Part shown: positions 29,972-37,281 of the stretch, piece by piece | Layout of the letters: the number at the start of each line of letters is the position of its first letter | Position numbering within the stretch: position 1 is the first letter of the stretch | Assembly (NCBI RefSeq): GCF_016863255.1 | Contig: NZ_BOON01000030.1 | Location: 62,001-126,000, forward strand | Length of the DNA: 64,000 nucleotides | Origin: Planosporangium mesophilum | GTDB taxonomy: Bacteria > Actinomycetota > Actinomycetes > Mycobacteriales > Micromonosporaceae | Direction: 5' to 3' | Notes under the pieces: generated by a model | Told to the model about the DNA's origin: nothing | What the model saw: the letters and a program-made list of their open reading frames with translations, nothing else | The model's database searches: none | Position numbers and translations under genes: made by a program

Positions 29972-30994
29972 TCAGGGACGCAGCAGTGCCTTGATGGCGC
30001 GGCGTTCGTCCATCGCGCGGTAGCCCTCGGCGGCCTGGTCGAGCGGCAGGGTCAGGTCGAACACCCTGCCGGGGTCGATGTCGCGGTTGTAGATCAGGTC
30101 GATCAGCTCGGGCAGGAAGCGGCGCACCGGCGCGGGACCGCCGTGCAGGTGAACGTGGGAGAAGAACAGCTCCTCGCCGGGCAACTCGACGCCGTGGGCA
30201 ACGCCGACGTAGCCGACATGGCCGCCGGGTCGGGTGGCGCGGATGGCCTGCATCATCGACTCCTGGGTGCCGACGGCCTCGATGACCGAGTGCGCCCCGA
30301 GACCACCGGTGAGTTCCTTGATCTTCGCCACGCCCTCGACGCCGCGTTCGGTGACGATGTCGGTCGCGCCGAACTCGATCGCAAGCTTCTGCCGGGGCTC
30401 GTGCCGGCTCATCGCGATGATCCGCTCGGCGCCCAGCTGCCTGGCCGCGAGCACCGCGAGCAGGCCGACCGCGCCGTCGCCGACGACGGCGACTGTCTTG
30501 CCGGGCCGCACGTCGGCGGCGACGGCGCCGAACCAGCCGGTGCCGAGCACGTCGGAGGCCGCCAGCAGGCTCGGGACTAGGTCGTTGGAGGGGATCTCCG
30601 GGGTGGCCACGAGGGTGCCGTCGGCGAGCGGAACGCGCAGATGCTCGGCCTGGGCGCCGCCCGCGCCGACGTACTCGCGATGCACGCATGAGCTCTGGTA
30701 GCCGGCCTGGCAGATCTCGCAGGTGTTGTCACTGGCGAAGAATGAGCCGATCACGAACTGGCCGGGCTTGATCGACCGGACCTCGCTGCCGACCTCCTCG
30801 ACGATGCCGACGTACTCGTGGCCCATCGGGGCCGGCCCGTTGACGGCTTCGATTCCTCGGTAGGGCCACAGGTCCGAGCCGCACACGCAGGTGGCGGCCA
30901 TGCGGATGACGGCGTCGGTCGGCGCGGAGATCTTCGGGTCGTCGCGTTTCTCGACGCGGATGTCCCGGGGGGCGTGGAGTACGGCTCCTCGCAT
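29972..30994 (-). CDS. Zinc-dependent alcohol dehydrogenase (MDR family)
   Basis: 340-residue medium-chain dehydrogenase. The catalytic zinc site is CVCGSDLWPYRG plus GHEYVGIVEEVG. A shortened Cys cluster (CEICQAGYQSSC) replaces the usual four-Cys structural zinc lobe. The Rossmann fold reads VAVVGDGAVGLLAVLAARQLGA, with MSRHEP suggesting NADP. Substrate unknown. ATG 30994 is preferred to longer frames, giving MRGAVLHAPRDIRVE. The 3' end is closely matched by a stray fragment at 47861-47939. Confidence 0.9.
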   Translation of the reverse strand: MRGAVLHAPRDIRVEKRDDPKISAPTDAVIRMAATCVCGSDLWPYRGIEAVNGPAPMGHEYVGIVEEVGSEVRSIKPGQFVIGSFFASDNTCEICQAGYQSSCVHREYVGAGGAQAEHLRVPLADGTLVATPEIPSNDLVPSLLAASDVLGTGWFGAVAADVRPGKTVAVVGDGAVGLLAVLAARQLGAERIIAMSRHEPRQKLAIEFGATDIVTERGVEGVAKIKELTGGLGAHSVIEAVGTQESMMQAIRATRPGGHVGYVGVAHGVELPGEELFFSHVHLHGGPAPVRRFLPELIDLIYNRDIDPGRVFDLTLPLDQAAEGYRAMDERRAIKALLRP

Positions 30995-31098
30995 GGTTGG
31001 TCGTCCCTTCAGGGCGTGGGGTGTTACAGGGTTGGATGATCGGTATCCGGCCCGGCTGCGGCGTGGCCCGGTGCGGGGTGTTGCCGTGGCCGGTGCGG

Positions 31099-31434
31099 TC
31101 ACTCGCCGCGGAAGACCTGCTTGGCGACGGCCATCGCCGACATGGCCTTCGGCCATCCGGCGTAGAAAGCCAGGTGGGTGATCGCCTCGATCAGTTCCTG
31201 CTCGGTCGCACCGTTCTCCTTCGCCAGGCCGAGGTGATACACCAGCTGCTCGGTGTTCCCGCTGGTCGTCAGGGCTGCGACCGTGACGAGGCTGCGCTCC
31301 TTCGGCGACAGCTCCGGGCGCTTCCAGACCTGCCCGAACAGCACGTCGTCGGTGTAGGCCACCAGGGCGGGTGCGAAGTCGCCGAACATCTTCTCGGCGC
31401 CCGAGGGTTCGGTATGTTCTGCGTTGTCTGCCAT
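31099..31434 (-). CDS. Carboxymuconolactone decarboxylase family protein (AhpD-like)
   Basis: About 111 residues, all-helical CMD fold. WKRPELSPKERSLVTVAALTTSGNTEQLVYHLGLAKENGATEQELIEAITHLAFYAGWP is the complete core. The AhpD CxxC redox pair is absent, so a peroxidase-partner role is unlikely. Family members include gamma-carboxymuconolactone decarboxylase, but no other protocatechuate genes are nearby. ATG 31434 fits AAAAGG nine bases upstream; ATG 31443 would overlap it. Confidence 0.88.
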   Translation of the reverse strand: MADNAEHTEPSGAEKMFGDFAPALVAYTDDVLFGQVWKRPELSPKERSLVTVAALTTSGNTEQLVYHLGLAKENGATEQELIEAITHLAFYAGWPKAMSAMAVAKQVFRGE

Positions 31435-31458
31435 TTCTCTCATCCTTTTCCAGTTCAG

Positions 31459-31896
31459 TTACCCGGTCGCGGCTGCGCGTGCGGATGGAAGGCCCTGTGT
31501 GGCCAGCGCCCCGGGGATGGGGCAGCGGGCGTTCAGCCGCAGCGTCGCCGCGGCCGCACCTGGGCTCACCATCGGGTCGACGTACGTGCCGCCGTAGCGG
31601 GCGTACTTGCTGCGGTACACCCGGTCGATCACGTCGTGGTCGGCGTCGGTGGGTTCGTCGAACGTGACGTCGCGTTCGACTCCGCCCGCGCGGATGCGCC
31701 CCTCGGGGCGGCGCAGCACTGACCGGAACCAGGCGCCCCCACGTTCCCGGTAGGACCGTACGTACAGGTCGTCGCCGACCCGCACGACCCAGATCGTGGT
31801 GTAGGGGCGCAGCGACCCGTCCGTCCGCAACGCCGCGATCTCGAGTTCGTCCGCGCTACCGATCGTGTCGAGTTCCTCGGCAGTCCAGTTACTCAT
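31459..31896 (-). CDS. DUF2255 family protein
   Basis: 145 residues beginning NWTAEELDTIGSADELEIAALRTDGSLRPYTTIWVVRVGDDLYVRSYRERGGAWFRSVLRR, the split-barrel pattern of DUF2255, which resembles flavin- or F420-dependent nitroreductase folds. VERDVTFDEPTDADHDVIDRVYRSKYARYG follows. Cofactor and substrate are not established. ATG 31896. It lies between the MFS exporter and the CMD gene in the same orientation. Confidence 0.85.
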   Translation of the reverse strand: MSNWTAEELDTIGSADELEIAALRTDGSLRPYTTIWVVRVGDDLYVRSYRERGGAWFRSVLRRPEGRIRAGGVERDVTFDEPTDADHDVIDRVYRSKYARYGGTYVDPMVSPGAAAATLRLNARCPIPGALATQGLPSARAAATG

Positions 31897-31973
31897 CTCG
31901 TTGCCATCTCCGGTGTCGTGGCGTTCTCGGTCCGGGCGCTGATGCTGGCCGCTCGGGCCGGTCCAACGCCCCG

Positions 31974-33380
31974 TCAATGTGTGGGTTGCCCGTCTGGGGA
32001 GGACGGCTTCAGCAGCAGGCTCGAGGCGGCGGCCGCGAGCGCGACCCCGGCCGCGAGCAGCAGGCTGGTCCGCAGGCCCGCCATGAAACCGGCAGGCTGC
32101 GCCAGTAGCGCGCCGAACACGGCCACGGCGAGCGCGCCGCCGACCTGCCGGCTGGTGTTGAACACGCCGCTGGCCGTGCCTGCCCGGTGTCCGGGGACGC
32201 CGTTGAGCAGCATCGCGGTCATCGGCGGCATTACCAGCGGACCGGCTACCCCGACGAGGACCATCAACACGGCCAGCGCCGACACGGGCGTCGAGGCCGG
32301 CGCGACGCCGAGGATCACCAGGCCCGCCGTCATCGCGACCAGGCCGGCGATGATGAGCGCTCGCGCGCCCAGCCGTTCGGCGAGGCGGGCGCTGAACGGG
32401 GTCAGGGCGGCGCCGATCAGCATCATCGGCAGGAACGCCGCGCCGGTGGCCAGCGACGACAGGCCGCGCAACTGCTGCAGGTACAGGCTCATCACGAACG
32501 GCAGCCCGTAGTAGCCGACGATGAACGCGAACCCGACGGCGACGGCGACCGTCACGGTGCGCGACCGGAACAGGTCGAGGGGAACCATCGGGTGCGCGCC
32601 GCGCGCCTGGGCCGCCAGGAAGGCGATCAGCGCCACCACCGCCACCGCGAAGGCCGTCACCACCCGGGGCGCGGCGAAGCCTGCGGCGCCGGCTTCGATC
32701 GCCCCATAGGTGAGACCGCCCATCGCCAGGGTCGCGGTCACCTGCCCGACCCAGTCGAACGGCACCGTCCGGTGCGGCGAGCGAGCCGTGCGGGCGAGCA
32801 GGATCAGCGCCACCGCACCGACCGGCAGGTTGATGAAGAAGATCCATCGCCAGCTGGCCAGGGTGAGCAGACCGCCGACCACCGGGCCGGCCGACGACGC
32901 AGCGGAGCCGCCCATCGCCCATACCGCGACCGCGCGCGCCCGTCTCACCGGATCCGCATACGCCTGGCTGATCAGCGCCATCGACGACGGCATCATCACC
33001 GCGGCCCCCCCGCCCTGCACGAATCGGGCCACCACCAGCGCCCCCAGGTTCGGCGCCAGGCCGCAGGCTGCGGACGCGACCACGAACACCGTGACGCCGG
33101 CTGCGAACGCCCGGCGCGCGCCGACCCGGTCCGACAGTGCTCCAGAGGACAGCAGCAGCGCGGCGAACATCAGCGTGTAGCCATCCACCACCCACTGCAG
33201 CCCGGTGATGCCGCCGCCGAGGTCGCGCCGGATCGAGGGCAGGGCGACGTTGACCACGACGGCGTCGAGCGTGATCACGAAGAAGCCGAGCACGGCGGCG
33301 GCCAGAGTCGAACTGGAACGGGAGCCGTCCGACGCGCCTGAGCTGATGCGCTGGCGTCGCATGACGGAAGGCATGGTCAT
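31974..33380 (-). CDS. DHA2-type MFS multidrug exporter
   Basis: 468 residues with about 14 membrane segments, the drug:H+ antiporter-2 (EmrB/QacA) size. Motif D1 at the first segment (FVITLDAVVVNVALPSIRRDLG), LQWVVDGYTLMFAALLLSSGALSDRVGARR (motif A region) and the segment-5 antiporter motif around GPVVGGLLTLASWRWIFFINLP are clear. ATG 33380 has AGGAG nine bases upstream. Faces the XRE regulator across 170 bases, so it is probably the regulator's main target. Confidence 0.9.
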   Translation of the reverse strand: MTMPSVMRRQRISSGASDGSRSSSTLAAAVLGFFVITLDAVVVNVALPSIRRDLGGGITGLQWVVDGYTLMFAALLLSSGALSDRVGARRAFAAGVTVFVVASAACGLAPNLGALVVARFVQGGGAAVMMPSSMALISQAYADPVRRARAVAVWAMGGSAASSAGPVVGGLLTLASWRWIFFINLPVGAVALILLARTARSPHRTVPFDWVGQVTATLAMGGLTYGAIEAGAAGFAAPRVVTAFAVAVVALIAFLAAQARGAHPMVPLDLFRSRTVTVAVAVGFAFIVGYYGLPFVMSLYLQQLRGLSSLATGAAFLPMMLIGAALTPFSARLAERLGARALIIAGLVAMTAGLVILGVAPASTPVSALAVLMVLVGVAGPLVMPPMTAMLLNGVPGHRAGTASGVFNTSRQVGGALAVAVFGALLAQPAGFMAGLRTSLLLAAGVALAAAASSLLLKPSSPDGQPTH

Positions 33381-33498
33381 CGGAAGCTGGCTCCTGCGGA
33401 TGCTTTGGTCCACCCCGATGGGGGTGGCCGTCACCGGCGGTCTCTGGTGACACCTCCACGCAACCACGTATCCGCGTCGTGAGAGAGGCCCTGCTGAG

Positions 33499-33519
33499 AG
33501 GGGTAAAGGCAGTACCCCT
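33499..33519. promoter_or_regulatory. Inverted-repeat operator between the MFS and XRE genes
   Basis: AGGGGTA (33499-33505) and TACCCCT (33513-33519) are perfect inverted arms with a 7-base spacer, 30 bases ahead of the XRE regulator start. The site is well placed to control both divergent genes. Confidence 0.5.
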
Positions 33520-33549
33520 GTGATGGAGGGCAGCGTCCATAAACTCGGG

Positions 33550-34446
33550 ATGGTGACCAGCAATGATGACCTCCGCAGCGAGATCCGCGAGTTCCTCGCC
33601 TCGCGTCGGGCTCGGATCACGCCGGAGCAGGCCGGCTTGCCGGTCTACGGCGGCAACCGACGCGTGCCCGGGTTGCGCCGGGCGGAGGTGGCGATGATCG
33701 CCGGGGTGAGTCCGGACTACTACGTCCGGCTGGAGCGCGGCAACCTCAACGGCGTCTCCGACAGCGTGCTCGAGGCGCTCGCCCGTGCGCTCCAGCTCGA
33801 CGAGGCCGAACGCGCCCACCTGTTCGACCTGGCCCGTGCGGCCAACACCACCCCCCGTACCCGCCGCCGACCCGCAGCGCAGCGAGTCCGGCCCGGGGTG
33901 CAGCAACTCCTCGACGCGATGACCGACGCGCCAGCGTTCGTGCGCAACGGACGCCTCGATGTCCTCGCCGCCAACCGGCTCGGCTACGCGCTCTACTCTC
34001 CGGTGTTCGACGACCGGGCCCGGCCGGCGAACCTGGCCCGGTTCAGATTCCTCGACCCCCGCGCGATCGAGTTCTATCCCGAATGGGATGAGTCGGCGAA
34101 CAGCGCGGTCGCCCTGCTGCGCACCGAGGCCGGACGCGACCCGTACGACAAGGCGCTGACCGACCTCGTGGGAGAACTCTCCACGCGCAGCGAGGACTTC
34201 CGGACCCGGTGGGCCGCGCACAACGTGCGGCTGCACCAGACTGGGCTCAAACGCTTCCATCACCCCGTCGTCGGCGAGCTCAGCCTGAACTTCGAGGCGA
34301 TGCCGCTGCCGGCCGACCCCGGCCTGACCATGACCGCCTACAGCGCCGAGCCCGGCTCCGCCTCCCAGGACGCGCTCCGCCTCCTCGCCAGCTGGGCGGC
34401 GACGCAAGAGGAAACACCGGCAGAACCCACACGCAACGATGCCTGA
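33550..34446 (+). CDS. XRE-family regulator with MmyB-like ligand-binding domain
   Basis: 298 residues. The N-terminal HTH (about 25-90) has RRVPGLRRAEVAMIAGVSPDYYVRLERGN, the common actinobacterial helix-turn-helix. A MmyB-like PAS-type domain follows (about 115-280) with PAFVRNGRLDVLAANRLGYALYSP, RFRFLDPRAIEFYPEWDESAN and HHPVVGELSLNFEAMPLP. Such regulators often bind fatty acids or related small molecules and repress divergent efflux and oxidoreductase genes. Start ATG 33550; GTG 33520 and ATG 33523 are longer options. Confidence 0.88.
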   Translation: MVTSNDDLRSEIREFLASRRARITPEQAGLPVYGGNRRVPGLRRAEVAMIAGVSPDYYVRLERGNLNGVSDSVLEALARALQLDEAERAHLFDLARAANTTPRTRRRPAAQRVRPGVQQLLDAMTDAPAFVRNGRLDVLAANRLGYALYSPVFDDRARPANLARFRFLDPRAIEFYPEWDESANSAVALLRTEAGRDPYDKALTDLVGELSTRSEDFRTRWAAHNVRLHQTGLKRFHHPVVGELSLNFEAMPLPADPGLTMTAYSAEPGSASQDALRLLASWAATQEETPAEPTRNDA

Positions 34447-34647
34447 TCCCCGTCGAAGCTCCTCGCCCGGTTCGCTTGGGGCACATCTCGACGCAGCCGA
34501 GCACATCGCTGCCGACGCCACGCGGCTCCCGTGACGAGCGCCCGGGTCTGCCAGGCACGTCATTTGTCGCCAGAGACGAGCCCGTGTGAACAAAACGCAT
34601 TCGTGTTGTGAAGGGCTCGCTGGGGAAGGTCAACCGCAACATCGTGA

Positions 34648-34681
34648 CCTGCGAGAAGGCATTTCGGGAAAACCCCACAGG
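34648..34681. repeat. 34-base dispersed repeat, copy 1
   Basis: Begins CCTGCGAGAAGGCAT and ends CCCACAGG. It matches 37185-37218 without gaps at 30 of 34 positions. The central GGGAAAACCCC can form a small hairpin. In both copies it lies beside a strong terminator hairpin. Confidence 0.6.
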
Positions 34682-34721
34682 GGGGTCTTCGCAGAATGTG
34701 CGGAGACTCTTCGCAGAATGG

Positions 34722-34757
34722 CAGAACGCCCCGGACCACCTGGTCCGGGGCGTTCTG
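34722..34757 (+). terminator. Terminator hairpin with T-run
   Basis: CAGAACGCCCCGGACCA (34722-34738) and TGGTCCGGGGCGTTCTG (34741-34757) form a near-perfect long stem, followed by GGTTTTTGG. It is the most classical intrinsic terminator in the window and can serve either converging gene. Confidence 0.85.
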
Positions 34758-34899
34758 GGTTTTTGGCTGGGTGCCCACCGTCTGCGGAATGCCGATCTCG
34801 GCCGGTGCCGGGTGATCGGGCGTAACGGCGGAGCGTCCCAGGACGTGAGCAAGGCTGATCAGGTCCGGTTACAGCCACGCGGTCGTCGGCCTCGGTGGG

Positions 34900-35502
34900 T
34901 CAGCTGCGGGGTAGGGCTCGGCCGTCGGGAAGAGTGCGGCCGCTCAGGAGCGCCACCAGAGAACCGCTCTCGGCACGCACGACCTCGCCGCTGCCCCAGC
35001 TCCAGCCGGTGTCGGTGGCCTCGAGACGGACGCCGGTCAGGTCGAGCCCGAACCACGCACCGTTCGCGGCGGTGAGCTCGTCGAGGATGGCGGTCACGGC
35101 CTCTTCTGGAGCGACTGCCGGGCGGCCGAGCGCGACCGTCACGTCGAGGGCGTGGATGACGGCGTGGCTGAGCGCACCGGCCGCGCCGCCACCCGGCGGC
35201 TGCCACGCGTGCAGCAGCGGGGAGCGCAGGCCGTCCAGGTGTTCGGCGACCGGCAGGGAGGCGTCGCGCGCGGCCACGGTGTCGGAGAGTACGGCGAAGT
35301 CCCCGCCGGCCGCCGCCATCTCGGCTCCGAACTGTTCGGGCGTCAGCCGAGCCGGCATCGTCACGTGCGCGACCACGTGCCGCACCTGCCACTTCTCGCA
35401 GAGCGACGGGGCGTCCCAAGTCTGGACAGGTGAGGAGGCGAGTAGGTCGGCGAGGGCGTCATAGGTCGGCGCCACCCAGGACTGGAGGCCGGTCACGGTC
35501 AT
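34900..35502 (-). CDS. TIGR03086/maleylpyruvate isomerase-like (DinB superfamily) protein
   Basis: 200 residues. WVAPTYDALADLLASSPVQTWDAPSLCEKWQVRHVVAHVTMPARL is the N-terminal four-helix-bundle motif of the mycothiol-dependent maleylpyruvate isomerase/DinB group. One metal-ligand His is visible in HVVAHVT and others in SHAVIHALDV. Members handle mycothiol-linked or detoxification reactions, but the substrate here is unknown. ATG 35502. It stands alone between terminators. Confidence 0.8.
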   Translation of the reverse strand: MTVTGLQSWVAPTYDALADLLASSPVQTWDAPSLCEKWQVRHVVAHVTMPARLTPEQFGAEMAAAGGDFAVLSDTVAARDASLPVAEHLDGLRSPLLHAWQPPGGGAAGALSHAVIHALDVTVALGRPAVAPEEAVTAILDELTAANGAWFGLDLTGVRLEATDTGWSWGSGEVVRAESGSLVALLSGRTLPDGRALPRS

Positions 35503-35593
35503 TCCTCTCGGATAAGGCGCACCGTAGGGCGGTTGCTGACGGTACGCGCATTGGACTTGGGGCGCATGAGTTGGTGCAAGGTTCTCCTATTTA

Positions 35594-35630
35594 GGGCCCG
35601 GTCATCACACCGGGCACTACGCGTGTCCGG
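35594..35630. repeat. Diverged copy of the tmRNA terminator hairpin
   Basis: TAGGGCCCGGTCATCACACC and the following bases to 35630 match 29345-29381 at about 32 of 37 positions. The hairpin is still largely formed (GCCCGGT/ACCGGGC). The two copies bracket the accessory block from the cupin gene to the TIGR03086 gene. Confidence 0.55.
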
Positions 35631-35702
35631 GGGACATGCGGCGGTTACAGAAGCCGGCCGGAGGCCCCAGCCGATCGTGCCAGGGCAGACGTGCCGGTCA
35701 GC

Positions 35703-36983
35703 TCAGTGCCGGTCAGCAGCGAGGGTTGGCCAGGCGATGCTCGGTACACGATTGGCATGGGCGCTGCGGACGGTCTCCATGAAGGTGTCCCGCGCTACCG
35801 GCCCGGTGAAGTCGGCGGTCAGGTCGGTGACGTGGACCAGATCGGAGATGATCTCGGCCGGTCCTATGACGGCGATGAGGCTGTCGCGGCGGCGGCGGCT
35901 GATTCGGATGCGAGCGCGCAGTGATCCGTCGGTGTCCAGTCGAGCGCGCATGCCAGCCGTGCACAGGTCGTCGACCAGTGCTCTGGCGTAGTCGTCCTGG
36001 GCAGGAGTGATCGGCAGGACGCAGACCTGGACGGGTGCCAGCCACAGCGGCAACCGGCCCGAGTAGCGCTCGAGCAACGCGGCGACGACGCGTTCCATCG
36101 CGCCGACGGTGCCCCGATGGATCATGACGACGCGTTGGCGGGTGCCATCCGCGGCATCGTAGGTCAGGTCGAGCCGCTCGGGCTGGTTGAAGTCCAGTTG
36201 GACCGTCGCGATGGTCTCCTCGGAGCCACGCTGGTCGCGCACCTGAAGATCGAGCTTCGGCCCGTAGAAGGCCGCTTCACCGACGGCCTCCACAAGCGGG
36301 GGGCCACCCGGGCCGAGCACCTCCGCGGCAGCCGAGCGCAGCGCCTGCTCGGCATCCTGCCACTGAGTGGCCGAGCCCAAGTAGCTGTCGCTGCCGTCGC
36401 GGCGGGACAGCCGGACGTAGTCGACCGGCAAGCCGAGTACCCGCTGGGACTCCAGAGCGGAGCGCAGCGCCCGGGCGACCTCGGCGGCGGTCTGATCCGG
36501 GCGGCAGAACACGTGGGTGTCGTCGAGCGAGATCTGCCGCACCCGGCTCAGACCGCTCACGACCCCGGACCGTTCGGCGCGGAACATTGACGCCAGCTCG
36601 TTGAGCCGGATGGGCAGCTGCCGGTAAGAACGTTGCTGGGACGCATAGATCATCGCGTGGTGCGGGCAGTTGGCCGGGCGTAGCACCAGCTCATCACCGC
36701 CGAGGCGCATCGGCGGGAACATGTCGTCGCTGAACTTGTTCCAGTGCCCGGACCGCTCGTACAGCGCACGCTTGCCCAGTACAGGGGAGTAAACCGGCAG
36801 GCACCCGTCGCGGTGGGCAATCTCTCGCGCGAGCATCTCCAGCTCATACCGGATGACGGCTCCCGCAGGCAGCCACAGCGGCAGCCCGGCTCCGATCATC
36901 GGGTCGGTCGCGAAGATGGCCATGTCGGCGTTCAGGTCCCGGTGGTCGAGCGCCGAATGTCCCGGCTCCGAATGACTGGTCAC
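35703..36983 (-). CDS. Short threonyl-tRNA synthetase lacking TGS and editing domains
   Basis: 426 residues, against about 640-690 for a full ThrRS. Only the class II catalytic core and anticodon-binding domain remain. Motif 1 starts GAGLPLWLPAGAVIRYELEM; motif 2 is FRAERSGVVSGLSRVRQISLDDTHVFC; motif 3 is VMIHRGTVGAMERVVAALLERYSG. All three zinc ligands that select threonine are conserved: Cys106 (ANCPHH), His157 and His289. The anticodon-binding domain runs about 315-415. GTG 36983 has AAGGAG six bases upstream. A Thr-rich leader peptide and terminator precede it, indicating induction on threonyl-tRNA shortage. It may be a drug-resistant or stress paralogue; that is inference. Confidence 0.9.
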   Translation of the reverse strand: MTSHSEPGHSALDHRDLNADMAIFATDPMIGAGLPLWLPAGAVIRYELEMLAREIAHRDGCLPVYSPVLGKRALYERSGHWNKFSDDMFPPMRLGGDELVLRPANCPHHAMIYASQQRSYRQLPIRLNELASMFRAERSGVVSGLSRVRQISLDDTHVFCRPDQTAAEVARALRSALESQRVLGLPVDYVRLSRRDGSDSYLGSATQWQDAEQALRSAAAEVLGPGGPPLVEAVGEAAFYGPKLDLQVRDQRGSEETIATVQLDFNQPERLDLTYDAADGTRQRVVMIHRGTVGAMERVVAALLERYSGRLPLWLAPVQVCVLPITPAQDDYARALVDDLCTAGMRARLDTDGSLRARIRISRRRRDSLIAVIGPAEIISDLVHVTDLTADFTGPVARDTFMETVRSAHANRVPSIAWPTLAADRH

Positions 36984-37029
36984 GGTGGCTCCTTCGGTGG
37001 CAGTGCCGCCGGAGCCCGCCGTCGGGACG

Positions 37030-37062
37030 ACTCAGCCCCGGAGCACCGCTCCGGGGCTGAGT
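37030..37062 (-). terminator. Attenuator terminator in the ThrRS leader
   Basis: ACTCAGCCCCGGAGC (37030-37044) and GCTCCGGGGCTGAGT (37048-37062) form a perfect 15-bp stem with a 3-base loop. It sits between the leader peptide stop and the synthetase start, the position of the 3:4 hairpin in amino-acid attenuators. No U-run follows, as in many high-GC attenuators. Confidence 0.75.
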
Positions 37063-37082
37063 GAGTTGCCGAATTGCAGCAG

Positions 37083-37130
37083 CTAGCGCCGGAGACGATC
37101 CGGCGTCGTGGTCAGCTGCTGTACGAACAT
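37083..37130 (-). CDS. Threonine-rich leader peptide of the ThrRS attenuator
   Basis: A 15-codon ORF, MFVQQLTTTPDRLRR, from ATG 37130 to TAG 37083-37085. Codons 7-9 are ACC ACG ACG, three threonines in a row, and the first codons lie in CAGCAGCT (37114-37121 on the minus strand), which is complementary to AGCTGCTG just after the stop (37077-37084). A ribosome stalled at the Thr codons would free that downstream segment. TATGGT (37137-37142, minus strand) lies six bases before the ATG, so the leader mRNA looks leaderless. Too short for automatic gene calling. Confidence 0.75.
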   Translation of the reverse strand: MFVQQLTTTPDRLRR

Positions 37131-37136
37131 GCCGCA

Positions 37137-37142
37137 ACCATA
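37137..37142 (-). promoter_or_regulatory. -10 element of the ThrRS leader transcript
   Basis: TATGGT on the minus strand fits TAnnnT and ends six bases before the leader-peptide ATG, with no Shine-Dalgarno sequence between. The -35 region is not recognisable. Confidence 0.4.
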
Positions 37143-37184
37143 CGACACATCGAAGCGGGTCGCGCGCCTATTCCAGCGAGCATC

Positions 37185-37218
37185 CCTGCGAGACGGCATG
37201 TCGGGGAAAGCCCACAGG
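37185..37218. repeat. 34-base dispersed repeat, copy 2
   Basis: Gapless match to 34648-34681 with four substitutions. The centre here reads TCGGGGAAAGCCC, which can fold with a GAAA loop. It abuts the hairpin at 37218-37259. Confidence 0.6.
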
Positions 37219-37259
37219 ACAGGTCCCGGGAGTGTCGTGAAGACGCTCCCGGACCTGTC
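37218..37259 (-). terminator. Terminator downstream of the GH2 gene
   Basis: 37218-37236 pairs with 37242-37259 over about 17 bp with one bulged C and one G-U pair; the loop is GTGAA. It lies 23 bases past the GH2 stop and isolates the sugar operon from the ThrRS leader. Confidence 0.75.
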
Positions 37260-37281
37260 TACTACGTGGGGCCCGGCGGAG

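Larger units (their letters stand above)
34447..34899. other. Intergenic region with a repeated element and terminator
   Basis: About 450 bases without a gene. It holds a 34-base element (34648-34681) that recurs at 37185-37218 with four mismatches, a 13-base direct repeat TCTTCGCAGAATG (34686-34698 and 34708-34720), and a strong terminator at 34722-34757. Open frames here lack normal third-position GC bias and family resemblance. Confidence 0.6.

Noticed and set aside
31459-34593. A 1044-codon minus-strand frame
   Set aside because: Only its last 145 codons (DUF2255) are coding; the rest is antisense or out of frame with the MFS and XRE genes.
29267-34684. tmRNA 3' end as an attachment site, with CCACAGGGGG at 29267-29276 and 34675-34684
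   Set aside because: Only ten bases are shared, no integrase gene lies in the interval, and real tmRNA att duplications are longer.
34560-34778. 72-codon minus-strand ORF in the gap before the TIGR03086 gene
   Set aside because: It runs through the terminator hairpin and dispersed repeat and has no start signal or homology.
36984-37262. T-box riboswitch upstream of the ThrRS
   Set aside because: No T-box sequence or specifier-loop stem is apparent; the Thr-codon leader ORF and competing helices explain the region better.
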